The notes: generated by a model from the sequence alone, not told the origin. A DNA stretch of 64,000 nt from Paratinospora sagittata (GCA_035771175.1 CM069593.1:14273908-14337907); one strand, 5' to 3'. Positions 23,605 to 36,113 are shown, numbered from the stretch's first letter. A program made the numbers and translations.

Positions 23605-24161
23605 TGACGGGGTCCACCTCATTAAACAAAATAAAAAATAAAACAAATGCATGCATGGGCAGCAAGGTGGCCAACGAGTCTCACGTGGGCAACACGATGA
23701 AGTCAACACATGCATAACCTCGTGGGAAAGGAAGTGAGTTTCACGTGGAAGCTCCAAAAAAATTACGTAATTGCCCCTGTTTTAACTCCTATAAATAGAA
23801 CCTTAATTTCATTCTTGAAAATCATCTGAGAGAGATCAAATATTCTGAGAGATCTAGAGAGCCTCAAAGAGAGTTTTTTTGAGAAGAAAAGTGTGAGCCA
23901 ATTTGTAAAGTGTTATCCACAAATTGAAGATACATAGATATTGTATATTTGTGAGAGATCCACCGAAAGGTGAAGTTTGTAATCTCATTATATTATAATA
24001 GAGTCTTTAAGCGGCCTACGGGTCCCGTGGTTTTTACCTCATCTTTTAGAGGGTTTTTCATGCTAAAATCTTTGGTGTCATTTTTATTGTATTTTTGGTT
24101 TGGGACATTATCCTGGGATTGTAGAAGTTATTTCTTTACATCCATTGTTTTTTTCCCAACA
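23605..24161 (+). repeat. 5' LTR of Copia element
   Basis: 557 bp, beginning TGACGGGG and ending CCCAACA (TG...CA). It carries a TATA box (TATAAATA, 23790-23797) and two CACGTG G-boxes (23682-23687 and 23742-23747), suggesting stress- or light-responsive transcription (inference). Confidence 0.95.
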
Positions 24162-24164
24162 AAG

Positions 24165-24176
24165 TGGTATCAGAGC
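24165..24176 (+). other. Primer binding site of Copia element
   Basis: TGGTATCAGAGC, complementary to the 3' end of plant initiator Met tRNA, lies 3 bp after the 5' LTR, the usual position. Confidence 0.95.
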
Positions 24177-24199
24177 CTGGGTCGTTTTTGGAGAAGGTA

Positions 24200-24386
24200 C
24201 TGTTTATACATATATTACTATTCACGTATACAATACTATTTTGTCGGCAGTCACTATTTAGAATAGTAGTACTATTCATAAAGTACTATTCACGGAGCAC
24301 TATTCACAAGGGCACTATTTATATAGTACTATTCACAAGTGGTACTATTTATTGAGTACTATTCACGTAGTACTATTTATCACCGA
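24200..24386 (+). repeat. Degenerate TACTATTCAC-type repeats in Copia leader
   Basis: About ten imperfect copies of a 10-to-20-bp unit with core ACTATTYA lie between the primer binding site and gag. This is the packaging/leader region of the element, so a structural RNA role is possible but unproven. Confidence 0.85.
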
Positions 24387-24404
24387 AAATTCATTGCCGG
24401 AAAA

Positions 24405-25449
24405 ATGTCAAGCTCCGCGAAATCTGTTCATTGACGACTCAAATGGAGGAGAGCACAGACAATATGTACACAGGCAATATGATCAGGTTGACTGCATTTA
24501 ATTATGCAATTTGAAAGCCGAAGATGGAGGTTCTTTTATACATTAAAGATCTGTGGAAGCCGATTATAATGCCGAAGGAGGAAGCTGTGATTACAACTTC
24601 AACAGATGACAAGACATCAAAACAACCAGCACAGACGTTGACTGGGTCGTGCTGAACAGAAAGTGTGCTGCTCAAATTAGACAATGGATCGATAAGAGCA
24701 TTTTTCAAAATTTTGCAAATGAACACGATGCTTACGTTCTTTGGCAAAAGTTGGAGACAATGTATGCGAGGACAACCGTACAGAATAAAGCTAATCTCAT
24801 ACGACGATTAGTCAATTTGAAGTATAAAGATGGAAGCAGCGTATCGGAACACATGAGTGAGTTACAAGGCATTGTAGATCAACTCAACTCTATGATGATG
24901 ATCGTAGATGACGAGCTACAAGCGTTGTTGTTGCTGAGTTCTCTACCAAAAAGTTGGGACACTTTAGTTGTGTCAGTTAGTAACTCAGCTCCTGGCGGCA
25001 AGCTTACCATGGATATGGTAAAAGACAGAATGCTGAACGAAGAGTCTCGACGAAAAGACAATGGTTATACTCCTGAAACTGAAGCACTTGTCATGGAAAA
25101 ACAAGGCAAGCAAGAATGGCACGGAAGGAGTAAAAGCAGAAATCCTCGTAACCAAAGTCAGCAAAGAGGACGCTCAAAGTCCAGATCGTGGCATGACAAG
25201 AAGTGTCATCACTGCGGCAAGCCCGGACACTTCATTCGAGAATGCCGAAAGTTAAAGGCGGAACGATCCAGAAATCAAGAAGCAGAAACCCGAACAAATG
25301 ACACCGCAACTCTCACTGAAGAAGTCGTCATTGTTCGAGATGCTGATTATGTCAACCTTGCAAGTCAAGACTCTACATGGGTAGTTGACTCAGGCGCGTC
25401 CTACCATGACCTCACGACGAGATTTCTTCTCAGCCTACACGCAAGGTGA
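24405..25449 (+). pseudogene. Copia gag and start of protease, disrupted
   Basis: The first ATG (24405) runs into a stop after nine codons (24432-24434). A second stop (24512-24514) sits where Copia gag proteins usually have Trp, before KPKM. From about 24640 the frame is open: gag core (LWQKLETMYARTTVQNKANL) and a CCHC zinc knuckle CHHCGKPGHFIREC near 25203-25244. The protease active-site motif DSGAS follows at about 25386-25400, after which the frame shifts. The product would be a virus-like-particle protein in an intact element. Confidence 0.85.
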
Positions 25450-28400
25450 TTTCGAACGAGTGAGGATGGAAAATGATGATGCATCCAAAATTACCGGCAT
25501 TGGTAATATTTATTTAGAAACTAACCTTGGATACAGGTTACTCTTGAAAGATGTGAGGCATGTTCCAGATATCCGCCTCAATTTGATCTCCACCGGAATG
25601 CTTGATGACGATGGCTACAATAATAACTTTGGTGAAGGAAAATGGAAGCTCACCAAAGGAAACTTGGTAGTAGCCAGAGGCAAGAAAGATGCATCACTCT
25701 ACCACACAGAAGCCAAGCTGTGTAAAGAAGAAGTAAATACCATGAGGAAAGAAGTTCCCACCGAGTTATGGCATAAGCGGCTCAGCCACATGAGTGAAAA
25801 GGGTCTCAGAATTCTTTCCAAGAAGGAGCACTTGCCAGGAATGACAGGTACATCTTTACGTACTTGTGTTGATTGTATTATGGGTAAACAACATGTAGTT
25901 GCATTTCGTAGTTCCCCACCATCTAGAAAGGCAAATATTCTAGATTTAATACACACAGATGTCTGTACAATGAGTTGTAAGACACTAGGAGGTGCTCATT
26001 ATTTTGTGACTTTTATTGATGATCACTCTAGAAAAGTGTGGGCCTTTGCTTTGAAAACTAAAGATCAAGTGCAAGAAGTTTTCAAGCAATTTCATGTAAA
26101 AGTTGAGAGAGAAACTGGCAGACGTTTGAAGTGTGTACGATCAGACAATGGCGGTGAGTATCGCGGATCATTCGAGGAGTACTGCAAAAGTTTCGGCATC
26201 AGATTGGAAAAATCGATACCAAAGACACCTCAACACAACGATGTTGCAGAGAGGATTAACAGAGTCATTTGTGAAAGAGTCAGATGTATGCTCTCAAATG
26301 CAAAACTGCCAAACTCCTATTGGGGGGAGGCAATGAGGACAGCGGTCGATTTAATCAACCTTTCTCCATCAGTTCCACTGAACTACGACGTACTAGAAAA
26401 AGTTTGGACGGGGAAAGACGTTTCTTACAAACACTTGAAAGTATTCGGCTGCAGAGCATTTGTTCACATCCCTAGAGACGAGAGGTCCAAGCTGGATGGA
26501 AAAGCGAAGCAGTGTACCTTTGTGGGATATTCCCATGAAGAACTCGACTACAGACTTTGGGATCCTGTCAACAAAAGGATTGTCAGAAGCAGAGACGTGG
26601 TGTTTCTTGAAGATCAGACGATCGAGGATTTTCAGAAACCTGAGAAGCCACAATCAGAAGAACTTCCAGTGAATCTGGAACCAGTCTCTCCATCAACAAA
26701 TTCAGATGACAAGGAAGCTGCACCAGATACTGATGATAATGTTCCACCAGCTCAAAGTTCAGAACAAGAACAAGTTCCTGAACAAGTTCCTGAACAAGTC
26801 CAACCAGAAGCACAACTAAGGAGATCTACCAGAGAGCGACAACCAAGTCAAAGATATCCTCCTAGTGACTATGTGATGCTCACTGACGGGGGAGAACCGG
26901 AGAGTTATACCGAAGCTATCACTGACCAGCATAAGACTGAGTGGACGAAAGCCATGCAGGAAGAAATGAAATCTCTGCATGAGAATCACACATTTGACTT
27001 GGTGAAATTACCACAGGGAAAGAAAGCCCTCAAGAATAAGTGGGTATACAGAATCAAAAGCGAAGAAGGTAGCTCGCAACCTCGATACAAAGCAAGATTG
27101 GTTGTAAAAGGATTCGGACAGAAGAAAGGCGTTGACTTCGATGAAATCTTCTCACCGGTGGTAAAAATGTCTTCAATCCGAGTTGTTCTTGGCTTGGCAG
27201 CTAGTCTTAATCTGGAGGTTGAACAACTTGATGTAAAAACCGCATTCTTACACGGTGATCTTGACGAGGAAATCTATATGGAGCAGCCCGAAGGTTTCCA
27301 AGTCAAAAGAAATGAGAAGCTGGTATGCAGGCTGAAGAAGAGTCTGTATGGTTTGAAACAGGCACCGCAGCAGTGGTATAAAAAGTTTGACTCGTTCATG
27401 GAGCAAACGGAGTACAACCGAACGACAGTTGATCACTGCGTCTTCATCAAGAAATTCTCTGATGGTGATTTTATTATTCTTTTGCTTTATGTTGATGATA
27501 TGTTAATTGTAGGCCAAGATATTGACAAGATTAACACGTTAAAGAAAGAGTTGAGCAAGTCTTTTCCATGAAAGACTTAGGACTCGCAAAACAAATCCTT
27601 GGCATGAAGATTGTTCATGACAGGAAGAACAAGAAACTTTGGCTATCTCAAGAAAAGTATATTGAGAAAGTCTTAGAGCGATTCAACATGAGCAAAGCTA
27701 AACCTGTTAGTTCTCCACTGGCAAGCCACTTCGAGCTTAATTCGAGCCAGTGTCCTTCAAGCGAGGAGGAGAAATCAGAGATAAGTAAGGTGCCCTATGC
27801 ATCGGTAGTTGGCAGTCTAATGTACGCTATGGTATGCACCAGACCAGACATTACTCATGTTGTTGGTGTTGTGAGCCGATTTCTATCAAATCCTGGAAAA
27901 GAACATTGGACAGCAGTCAAATGGATACTTAGGTATCTTAGAGGTACTTCTAGTCATTGTTTATGTTTTGGTAATAATAAATCTGTATTAGAAGGATTTA
28001 CAGATTCAGATATGGCTGGCGATGTGGATACGAAAAAGTCGATATCTGGGTACCTAATAACCTTTGCAGGGGGAGCTGTCTCATGGCAATCACGATTACA
28101 AAAGTGTATTGCCTTAAGTACCACAGAAACAGAGTACATTGTAATCACTGAAGGTTGTAAGAAAATCTTGTGGATGAAAAAGTTTCTACAAGAATTGCAG
28201 CAGAACCAAGATAATATGTTCTTTATTGCGACAGTCAGAGCGCAATTCACCTCAGTAAGAACTCAACTTTCCACTCAAGATCCAAGCACATCGACGTGAG
28301 ATATCATTGGATTCGTGATGTGCTGGAAAATAAACTGCTGCAAGTTGAGAAGATCCACACTAATGACAACGGGGCAGATATGATGACAAAGTCCCTAACC

Positions 28401-28460
28401 AGCGAAAAACTTGTTATCTGTAAAAGGATTACAGGTGTGGAGGAGCCCTGTTCCACATGA
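25385..28460 (+). pseudogene. Copia pol (integrase, reverse transcriptase, RNase H), frameshifted
   Basis: The frame entered near 25405 holds integrase with its zinc region (HKRLSHM...CVDC) and catalytic segment (HTDVC, RSDNGGEY, AERIN), then reverse transcriptase (KARLVVKGFGQ, LDVKTAFLHGDL, LLYVDDMLIVG). That frame stops at 27571 and continues in another frame from 27568 (MKDLGLAKQILGMK) into RNase H (ADM-type motif read as TDSDMAGD). A third shift occurs around 28230, after which the last part reads to the stop at 28458-28460. Domain order and motifs are those of the Tnt1 group of Copia elements. The breaks make it inactive in its own right. Confidence 0.9.
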
Positions 28461-28476
28461 GGTGGAGGGGGAGATT
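28459..28476 (+). other. Polypurine tract of Copia element
   Basis: A purine-rich GAGGTGGAGGGGGAGA stretch immediately before the 3' LTR, where plus-strand DNA synthesis is primed in this class. Confidence 0.8.
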
Positions 28477-29048
28477 TGATGGGGTTCACCTCATTAAACA
28501 AAATAAAAAATAAAACAAATGCATGCATGGGCAGCAAGGTGGCCAACGAGTCTCACGTGGGCAACACGACGAAGTCAACACATGCATAACCTCGTGGGAA
28601 AGGAAACGAGTCTCACGTGGGAAGCTCCAAAGAAATTACATAATTGCCCCTGTTTTAACTCCTATAAATAGAGCCTTAATTTCATTCTTGAAAATTATCT
28701 GAGAGAGATCAAATATTCAGAGAGATCCAATAGAAGAGATCTAGAGAGCCTCAAAGAGAGTTTCTTTGAGAAGAAAAGTGTGAGTCAATTTGTGAAGTGT
28801 TATCCACAAATTGAAGATACATAGATATTATATATTTGTGAGAGATCCACCGAAATGTGAAGTTTGTAATCTCATTATATTATAGTGGAGTCTTTAAGCG
28901 GCCTACGGGTCCCGTGATTTTTACCTCATCTTTTAGAGGGTTTTTCATGCTAAAATCTTTGGTGTCATTTTTGTTGTATTTTTGATTTGGGACATTATCC
29001 TGAGATTGTAGAAGTTATTTTTTTACATCCATCGTTTTTTTCCCAACA
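28477..29048 (+). repeat. 3' LTR of Copia element
   Basis: 572 bp, TGATGGGG...CCCAACA. It is 15 bp longer than the 5' copy because of an extra segment in the GAGAGATC-rich region near 28727-28742. TATA box at 28663-28670; CACGTG at 28554-28559 and 28614-28619. It ends about 970 bp upstream of the next gene's start codon. Confidence 0.95.
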
Positions 29049-29053
29049 ATACG

Positions 29054-30021
29054 AAATATTATATAATTTAAGGTAATTTAAGTACCCTTATTTATAATAT
29101 AAAAAATATATGTAAAAAAAGTATGCGCATGTAATATTAACTATAATTTAATTTAATTTAATTTTCACAACTCCGTTTTGAAAGAAACTTGTACGGATGA
29201 AAAAAGGGCATGATTCGCACAATCGAGCTGGCCATTTTCACGACCATATTCGACGAATAGAGTCAACCGGCTACTGCAGAGAGTGAGTTTCAAATCTGAC
29301 ACCCCAGCTACGTTTCCGCCACGTTTGAAGATGACCCAAATCCCAGGTGATCTCGGCTACGCGTTAAAAATATAAAGAAAGAACAGGGTTATATCCAAAA
29401 TTATTAGAACAGACCATTTTTGCTTCGTGCGTGCGTTTGCGGGACCCTACACGTACAGGGGTGCGATGCGGAAACGTTGATTCGCAAACGGCTGAATATA
29501 TAAAACGCAGCCAAACACGACGATTTAAAGAAGAGAAGCAGAGACCGGACGACTCAGCTATCTTTCACTCTGCTCCTTCGCCGTTTCTCCGCATCGCTGG
29601 CATAAACTCGTAAATGCCATGCCCTCCCGAGAACTTCTGTGAATCGTGTAGAGAAAACTTTTCTTTTGAATCTTTCTGACTTGATTTACAGCTTTTCTGT
29701 CGCTCGTTAATCTGAGTTCTGAAATCTTGAATTTCAGTGACGAAACAGCAGCAGCTGGCTCAAGAAGTATCTCTTGAAGAGATTGGTTGCTTCTCTTAGC
29801 TTAAGAAATCTAGATTTTCATTTTTTTTGGTTCCTTAATCATTCTAACGAGTTTGAAGTTCTGGATTCTTGTTTTGACTCAAATTAGTTTTAAGACGTAG
29901 CTAGCTTTGATTCGATTGCGACAGTTAGTGAACTAGGGTTTATTGTTTCTGAACAAAAAATAAAAAATATAAAACTTATTATTAGTCGACTTTTCGAGAG
30001 TTTGGAGTGGGAGAGACGGAG
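29054..30021 (+). promoter_or_regulatory. Promoter and 5' leader of RETICULATA-related gene
   Basis: It lies between the Copia insertion and the gene start. A TATA-like TATATAAAA at 29497-29505 would place transcription start near 29530, leaving a long leader that may contain an intron. No other gene was recognised. The retrotransposon LTR is close enough to influence this promoter (inference). Confidence 0.55.
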
Positions 30022-33000
30022 ATGGCTGCTTCTTCGAGCATTGGGTTAAATAAATTTAGTAACTTGTTGAGTGAGGTCGATTCGAGGAGGCTATGGAGAG
30101 GAAATCTTATGGACGAAGCTAGGGCGTTGGGATCTCCGAAGAGCCATAAGATCGAATTCAGGGGTTTTGTGAGATTAGCGGGTTTGCGAGTCTCTTCCTG
30201 TTATAAGAGAAGTAGTCATATTGTGCGGTGCCAAGAACAGAGTTTTGGGGTCAATAACGTGTTGGAGCAGCAGCAGACCGGAGTAGAATCAGGTGAACCG
30301 GCGGTCGTTGTTAAGCAAGAAGCTGGGGATGCTAGGACTTTTGAGACGAGTTCCAGTTCAGAAATTGACAGTGGTGATGGTGGTGGTGGTTCTTTTGATG
30401 GGAGTGATGGTAATGGAAAGTTCCCATCTGGAGGAGGAGGAGGTGATGGTGGTGGTGATCACGAAGGGGAAGGGAAAGAAGAAGAGGAGTTTGGGCCATT
30501 ATTGAAGTTTGAGGAGGTGATGAAAGAGGCTGAAGCGAGGGGAGCTAGTCTTCCTTCAGATATGATAGAGGCTGCTAAGGCTAGTGGGATCCGCAAAGTT
30601 CTTCTTGATAGATATTTGGATTTGCAGGTGAGAGTGCTTGGTAACTGAAGAATAGTCGAACTGGCAATTTTGTTTCTGCAATTCTTTTATTTGTGTTTTT
30701 TTTTTGTCTTGATTTTTCATTTTTGGAATCCGATTGTAGGGGTCGGCCTGGCCTTTAGGCTTTATGATGAGGTCGTGCTCTTTGCTCCGCAACCGAATGC
30801 TTGCTGATCCTGCTTTCCTCTTTAAAGTTGGAACGGAGGTTTGTTCTTTGTTCTTTTTTTTAATCTTTTCTTTTCCTAGTATTATGATTACTGCAAAGTG
30901 CCTTAGTTATTGTTTTGGCCTTGTGACGCTGTTAATTAACAGTGTACATGTCTATTACTTCTCACTAGTGCCTCTTTCGAAAGAATTGCTGCAGATAGAA
31001 ATGTGTATTAATCCTTGTTGATATTAGAACTCAGAACTGTGTTACTAGAAAGTTCTACTGGGTTCTTCCATTCAACATACCAGTAAGACTATTTTGTGTA
31101 GATGATTCTTGCCTAAAAAAGGTGCCCGGTTGGTTGAATTCTGTTGTCTGTAAAATGTTTGTGTAATCTTCTAGGCATTGAACATTGTCTTCACTTTTTT
31201 TTTTTTTTTTTTTTTGTTTTGGGTACCTTTTTCACAGGCCTGATAATATTTGTCTTCGTCATAAAATCTCACACCACCTTTTGACATGTTGCAGATTGTC
31301 ATTGATTCTTGTTGTGCAACCTTTGCTGAAGTCCAAAAGAGAGGAGAGGACTTTTGGGCGGAATTTGAGTTGTATGTCGCTGATCTTTTAGTTGGAGTGG
31401 TTGTTAACATTGCTTTAGTTGGTCTATTAGCACCCTACGTTCGAATTGGACAACCATCTATATCAAAAGGATTACTTGGACGTATGCAGCGTGGTTATGG
31501 AGCTCTGCCTAGCAGGTTAGTATTTCATGCCAAAAGGATTAATGTACAATTGTAAAAGCTGCCTAGCAGGTAGTCCTAGCTGGGAATTATACTCAGTTTC
31601 TTTGCATAATTTTTGTGTTTATTCTGTCACAGTCAATTATTACATGCTTGGACATATGCTCCTGTTATTCCAGTCTAAATTATAATAATTCCATCAAAAC
31701 TTTCAATTATTTGAATATTTTTTTATGCAGTGTTTTTGAAGCTGAAAGGCCAGGATGTAGGTTTTCGCTACAGCAACGGATTGCTACATACTTCTATAAG
31801 GTGACATATTTACATATTTACCTTTTAACATGTTGGATACAATAAAATGCCGTGACCTTCTGGGACACAAGTCTTGAGTGACAACGCTTTTATTTCAGAT
31901 GTTAGCAGTAGCTTAGTTTTGACTTACATGATACAACTATGTATTTTTTTTCTCTTCTTTTTCATACCTGGAAAAAAAATGTTGTGTTTGAGGTTTTTTT
32001 TGCCCTTTTGATGTGTAAAAATTGTAAATACCCAATTCATATATATATATATATATTGTACAGTATAATTGACTTGTGCATGATGAATCCCAGGGCGTGT
32101 TGTATGGATCAGTTGGTTTTTTCTGTGGTCTTATTGGACAAGGACTTGCAAATCTAATTATGACTGCCAAAAGGTACAGATTGCTCTCACCATGCTCTTT
32201 ACTTTTTCTCTTTTAACCATTTTACTTAATTTTTTTCTTCCTTTTTATATAGTGCATTGAATATGTTGCGTAATTGAATTATTGAACCGTGTTCCTGATG
32301 GGTTTTAGTTAGCTGCTTCTTAGGGAGGGATGTGCTGGTCCCTCATCCTGCACGTATTGGGTAATTATCAGGCTTAGTGGACCCTGGGAGTGGCCCCAAA
32401 GGGGAATTATGATACATTTTACATCACAATGCAAATGGAGATCTGATGGGAGTAAAGAAAGGGGGATGTGTTGTTCCCTCTTTCCACCCATCTTGGCTAT
32501 TTATCAGGTCATAGTGGAACTGTGAGTGACCTCAAGATGAAGTATGTTACATTTTTGTATAGGTCAAATGGACTCGCATTGATTTTTCATGCGGCATTGG
32601 AAATGTTCTTAAATTTTGCAGTATTGATGGTTTGGTAGGAAGTCTGGTTATCATTCGTGTAATGACCTTCTACAGAATTTAAGAGTTGGTTGCTTATCTT
32701 TTCATCATTGCCCAGATGCTACTAGTTCTATAATACTATTAGTATTCAACATAGATTGTTGGATTGGAGGGTGGTTGACTAGCTATGTTCTGTTTCCTTT
32801 AGATAGTAGTATTGGCAGGGTATATGTGTGTGTATTCATGAACTATAACAACCAAGGCTGAAATTTACATGTGCAATAAATCCTATTCAATTAGATAAAA
32901 CTCCCTTGTGAGGAAGGTGGACTTCACCATCTTTAGCTGAAGATATTACCCACCAGTAATTCAGTGAGACCAGCATACATTGAATTAGCTGCAGCTTTCT

Positions 33001-35697
33001 TTTTTTTTTTTGGGTTAGCGGGTATTGGGGACTTGTGTCTCTCCTAATCCCTCTGGAGCACGACCACAAACACTCAAAGACGCCGTTGGCCAACAAGTGG
33101 TGAGAGGTGTTTCAAACTTGAGACCTCCAGGGTAGGGTGCACTTGCACCCAACCACTGAATGCTGCTGCTTTTAAAATCAAAATAGTTGCCAACATTGTA
33201 TAAAGCCTTAACCTGCACATAGATGCAGATTTGGCCAACATTCCCTTTCTTACAAGCCATGTAGCCTTGGATATAGGGGCTTCTCTGAATGATAGAAACC
33301 CATGCTTCTTACTTTGGATTAGAAGCGTGTAGAAAACTGTGGAGTTTTCTATATGATCTATTTACTTTTTGAATGATGAGTAGATGCTCATGTTTAATCT
33401 TTTAGTATATGTATTTTGTTCAATCTTATTGGTCTCTTCAACCTCTTTAGCGTGTGTTGTTGTTATTCCCATTATAACCTTTTTATTGATCAAAATGGGA
33501 AAATATATTTGGAATCTTTGCTTCCAAACTAGGTTTAGCTGAATAGTTGAAAATGTTTCCATAAAATGAGATCCTAATTTTGTGCTTTTGGCTTGTCATG
33601 TGTATTCCAAACTGCATCTTATGCTCCACATATGCCTTTCCCTGTGTGGTAGTTTATCAAAAACACATTTGAAAAGTACTTTACTTGCCTCAAATTTTCA
33701 TTTATTGCTTGAAATGGGATGATTCATGGTGGGTGTCATAGTGCTACCTTATTTAGGCTGTTTCACTAATAAAAACTAAAAGACTTTTCTCTCTAAACAT
33801 GAGCTACTCTATTAACTATTACCATCATTATGACTATGGTAATCTTTCACTTGTATTTCTTGCTATTCTTCTTCTTGTTTTCTTCTAGTTTATTTAATAG
33901 AAGTCAAATGACCAAATTTTTTGGCTATTCACGGGCATCTCTATTAATCAAGACTGATTCTAGGGCCCACTTTCTTATTTGCTTTTCTTTTTTAAGGTGT
34001 GATGTCCTAATTATGTTTTCTTTTCATATAATCAGGAGCATAAAGAAATCAGATGAAGACATACCTGTCCCACCTCTTTTGAAAAGTGCAGCACTCTGGG
34101 GTATGTATTTCTGTTTTGACAGTGTTATTGTTAATTGATCAACTTGTTATACAATCAACTATGAATCAGGACTTGACCTAAGTTTCTGATTTGATGTTGT
34201 ACCAATCTACTTGCTAGCTTTAGAGATAGCTTACTCTTAAATAGCCATTTGAAAAGAACAAAGGTGAAAAAAAAAGTTGCCTTCCGTCTTGGATGATAAA
34301 GATTTCAGGAATGATACTATTATGCTTATGTTTAAATAATTAAATCAATAGTTAATGTTACTATTTTTCTTAACTAGTGTATCTTATGGTTCTTGTTGTA
34401 TGTATCTAAGCCACTACAATCAGTTTTCATGCTTTTGATTTCTAATTTGGGTTACTCCTATTATCTTCAGAACATGTTTATATATAATTTCGTCTTTTAA
34501 TGTTTTACTACTCGTCTAATCTTAATATTTGCTTGTTTAATTGACATATTTGACAAAAATGTAGAATTATAAAGTTAGAATTTTCATAATATTGGATATT
34601 AATCTTAATATTTGCTTGTTTAATTGACATATTTGACAAAAATGTAGAATTATAAAGTTAGAATTTTCATAATATTGGATATTAGCTGTGTTCTGTATTA
34701 GCAATTTCAGATTTCTTAAATAAATAATTCATATTTATTCTGTTATAGTGAAACATAGAAGCTTTTGATCATACTATATGCTTCTTTAAAATTTCAACAG
34801 TTTCCAAGTACTCAAAGAGGTTATTCGTGCCATTACTTATTGCATGCTTCTCGTTTTAACTTTTTCTTCCCAAGTTACTCATCAATCTATTCCACAACTA
34901 AGTTGTGATGGTAGCATTGTAAAACATACATTTTCATAAAATAGCAGTAATTCATTGACATGCCTTTTTTCATATCTTATAATATTATTAAGTTTGGTAT
35001 TGGATCTGGTTTTTTTAAAGTTACATCTCGGCCGGTAGAGAAAAAGAACAGTAAAATGAAAAAGAGATTTTGTGTATTTAAACAGTAGAACTTGTATGTT
35101 TGGCCAATGGATACTTCAATAGAGATGTTGCTTAATCATATTAGGGATCAATGATTTATTGGTCAGTAGGCAGGGAGTACTTGACTCTTGGTGACAATTT
35201 TGTATGGCATTATCTGACCTTGTCCGTGCTGTAAGCAATGGTGTTCTAGTCGGATTCATTGATTGATCTACCTGGAGATTCCAGTAGTTAAATGTGGAGG
35301 CAATTAGTTTCAGTTCACCTTTTGGCATTATTTAAGCAGACTTTCTGTCATTAACTATTCAAATCAAGAGTTTCAGTCCTCATCAAATTACAGATGTTTT
35401 TTTTTTGTTTAGTTATCAAATTGTTCCATTATCTCGCGCATCTTGTGAGAAGTTGTGCTCTTTTCAAACTTTTAATTACTTATTACTTCATTTCAACTTT
35501 CAGGTGTGTTTCTTGGTGTTTCTTCGAATACTCGTTATCAAATTATAAATGGACTGGAACAACTAGTAGAAGCATCACCAGTAGCAAAGCAGTTGCCTCC
35601 TGTTGCATTGGCATTCACTGTTGGTGTCCGATTCGCGAATAATATTTATGGTGGAATGCAGTTTGTAGATTGGGCCAGGTGGAGTGGTTGTCAGTAA
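30022..35697 (+). CDS. RETICULATA-related (RER) chloroplast membrane protein
   Basis: RER proteins are plastid-envelope proteins needed for normal mesophyll and leaf-vein patterning in Arabidopsis (established); their biochemical activity is unknown. Seven exons: 30022-30627, 30740-30838, 31295-31515, 31731-31800, 32094-32173, 34036-34100 and 35504-35697, totalling 1335 nt, about 444 aa. The N-terminus is Ser-rich as in a transit peptide. A Gly/Asp-rich stretch (about residues 120-150) leads to the conserved motif FEEVMKEAEARGASLPSD and ASGIRKVLLDRYLDLQ. The RETICULATA-like domain (PF11891 from memory) follows with hydrophobic segments (LYVADLLVGVVVNIALVGLL; GSVGFFCGLIGQGLANLIM) and a C-terminal GMQFVDWARWSGCQ. 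The start is the first ATG in good context; the in-frame GTG at 30007 is not needed. Which RER paralogue this is cannot be settled here. Intron 5 (1.9 kb) contains a SINE and intron 6 an 83-bp tandem duplication. Confidence 0.92.
32038..32057. repeat. (TA)n microsatellite in RER intron
   Basis: About ten AT units, 37 bp upstream of the acceptor of exon 5. Confidence 0.85.
33001..33161 (-). mobile_element. tRNA-derived SINE in RER intron
   Basis: Read on the minus strand: a tRNA-like head with A-box-like TGGTTGGGTGCAAGTGC and B-box-like GGTCTCAAGTTTGAAAC, a body, and a poly(A) tail (poly(T) at about 33000-33012 on the plus strand). Imperfect flanking duplications GCTGCAGCTTTC (from 32988) and GCTGCTGCTTTT (from 33162) fit target-primed insertion. 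Confidence 0.75.
34517..34682. repeat. 83-bp perfect tandem duplication in RER intron
   Basis: Two head-to-tail copies of an AT-rich 83-bp unit (34517-34599 and 34600-34682), identical by eye, implying a recent duplication. Confidence 0.9.
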
Positions 35698-36109
35698 TGG
35701 TGGTACGTATGCATATACTTTCAGATGTATTACTTTACAAATTTAACCGCGAAATCATTTAGGAATTGTCTGTTACCTGTATTTGCAGCCTTTCCCTTAT
35801 TCATGGAGAACTTGCTACATTCTGAATAATGAAGCTATAGACAGTGGAGCTTTCTGGTCAGCAAATGAAGGAAGTTGTAAAGAGATTAGTAGAAATTGTG
35901 CACTATTATGAAAATATTTATTTGTTTTGTTGATTGATCATGCCATGTTTATTATGGGCTTTGTGCTACTAGGACTAGTAAATTAGTATGAACATGAAAA
36001 ACAAGCCAACTTCATAAACCTACTCTTAACTAGTTAGTTGGGACAGGCCTGCAGAGGCTACTACGTAAACACTCCTTCCTTCCCTTTTACCACAGCCCAC
36101 ACCTGTGGC
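35698..36109 (+). other. 3' UTR of RER gene and flanking DNA
   Basis: A possible 3' UTR intron is suggested by GGTACGTATG at about 35700 and TTTGCAG before 35790. The rest is unremarkable up to the solo-LTR candidate. Confidence 0.45.
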
Positions 36110-36113
36110 CTAA

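Larger units (their letters stand above)
23605..29048 (+). mobile_element. Tnt1-like Ty1/Copia LTR retrotransposon, complete but coding-defective
   Basis: A 5.4-kb element flanked by perfect 5-bp target duplications ATACG (23600-23604 and 29049-29053). It has a 5' LTR (23605-24161), a primer binding site complementary to initiator Met tRNA (24165-24176), gag, pol in the Copia order protease-integrase-reverse transcriptase-RNase H, a purine tract before the 3' LTR, and a 3' LTR (28477-29048). Coding is interrupted by two early stops in gag and at least three frameshifts in pol, so it should not be autonomous. My hand alignment of the LTRs gives about 24 substitutions over 557 aligned bases (roughly 4%) plus one 15-bp and one 1-bp indel, which points to an insertion that is neither recent nor ancient. 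Confidence 0.95.
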
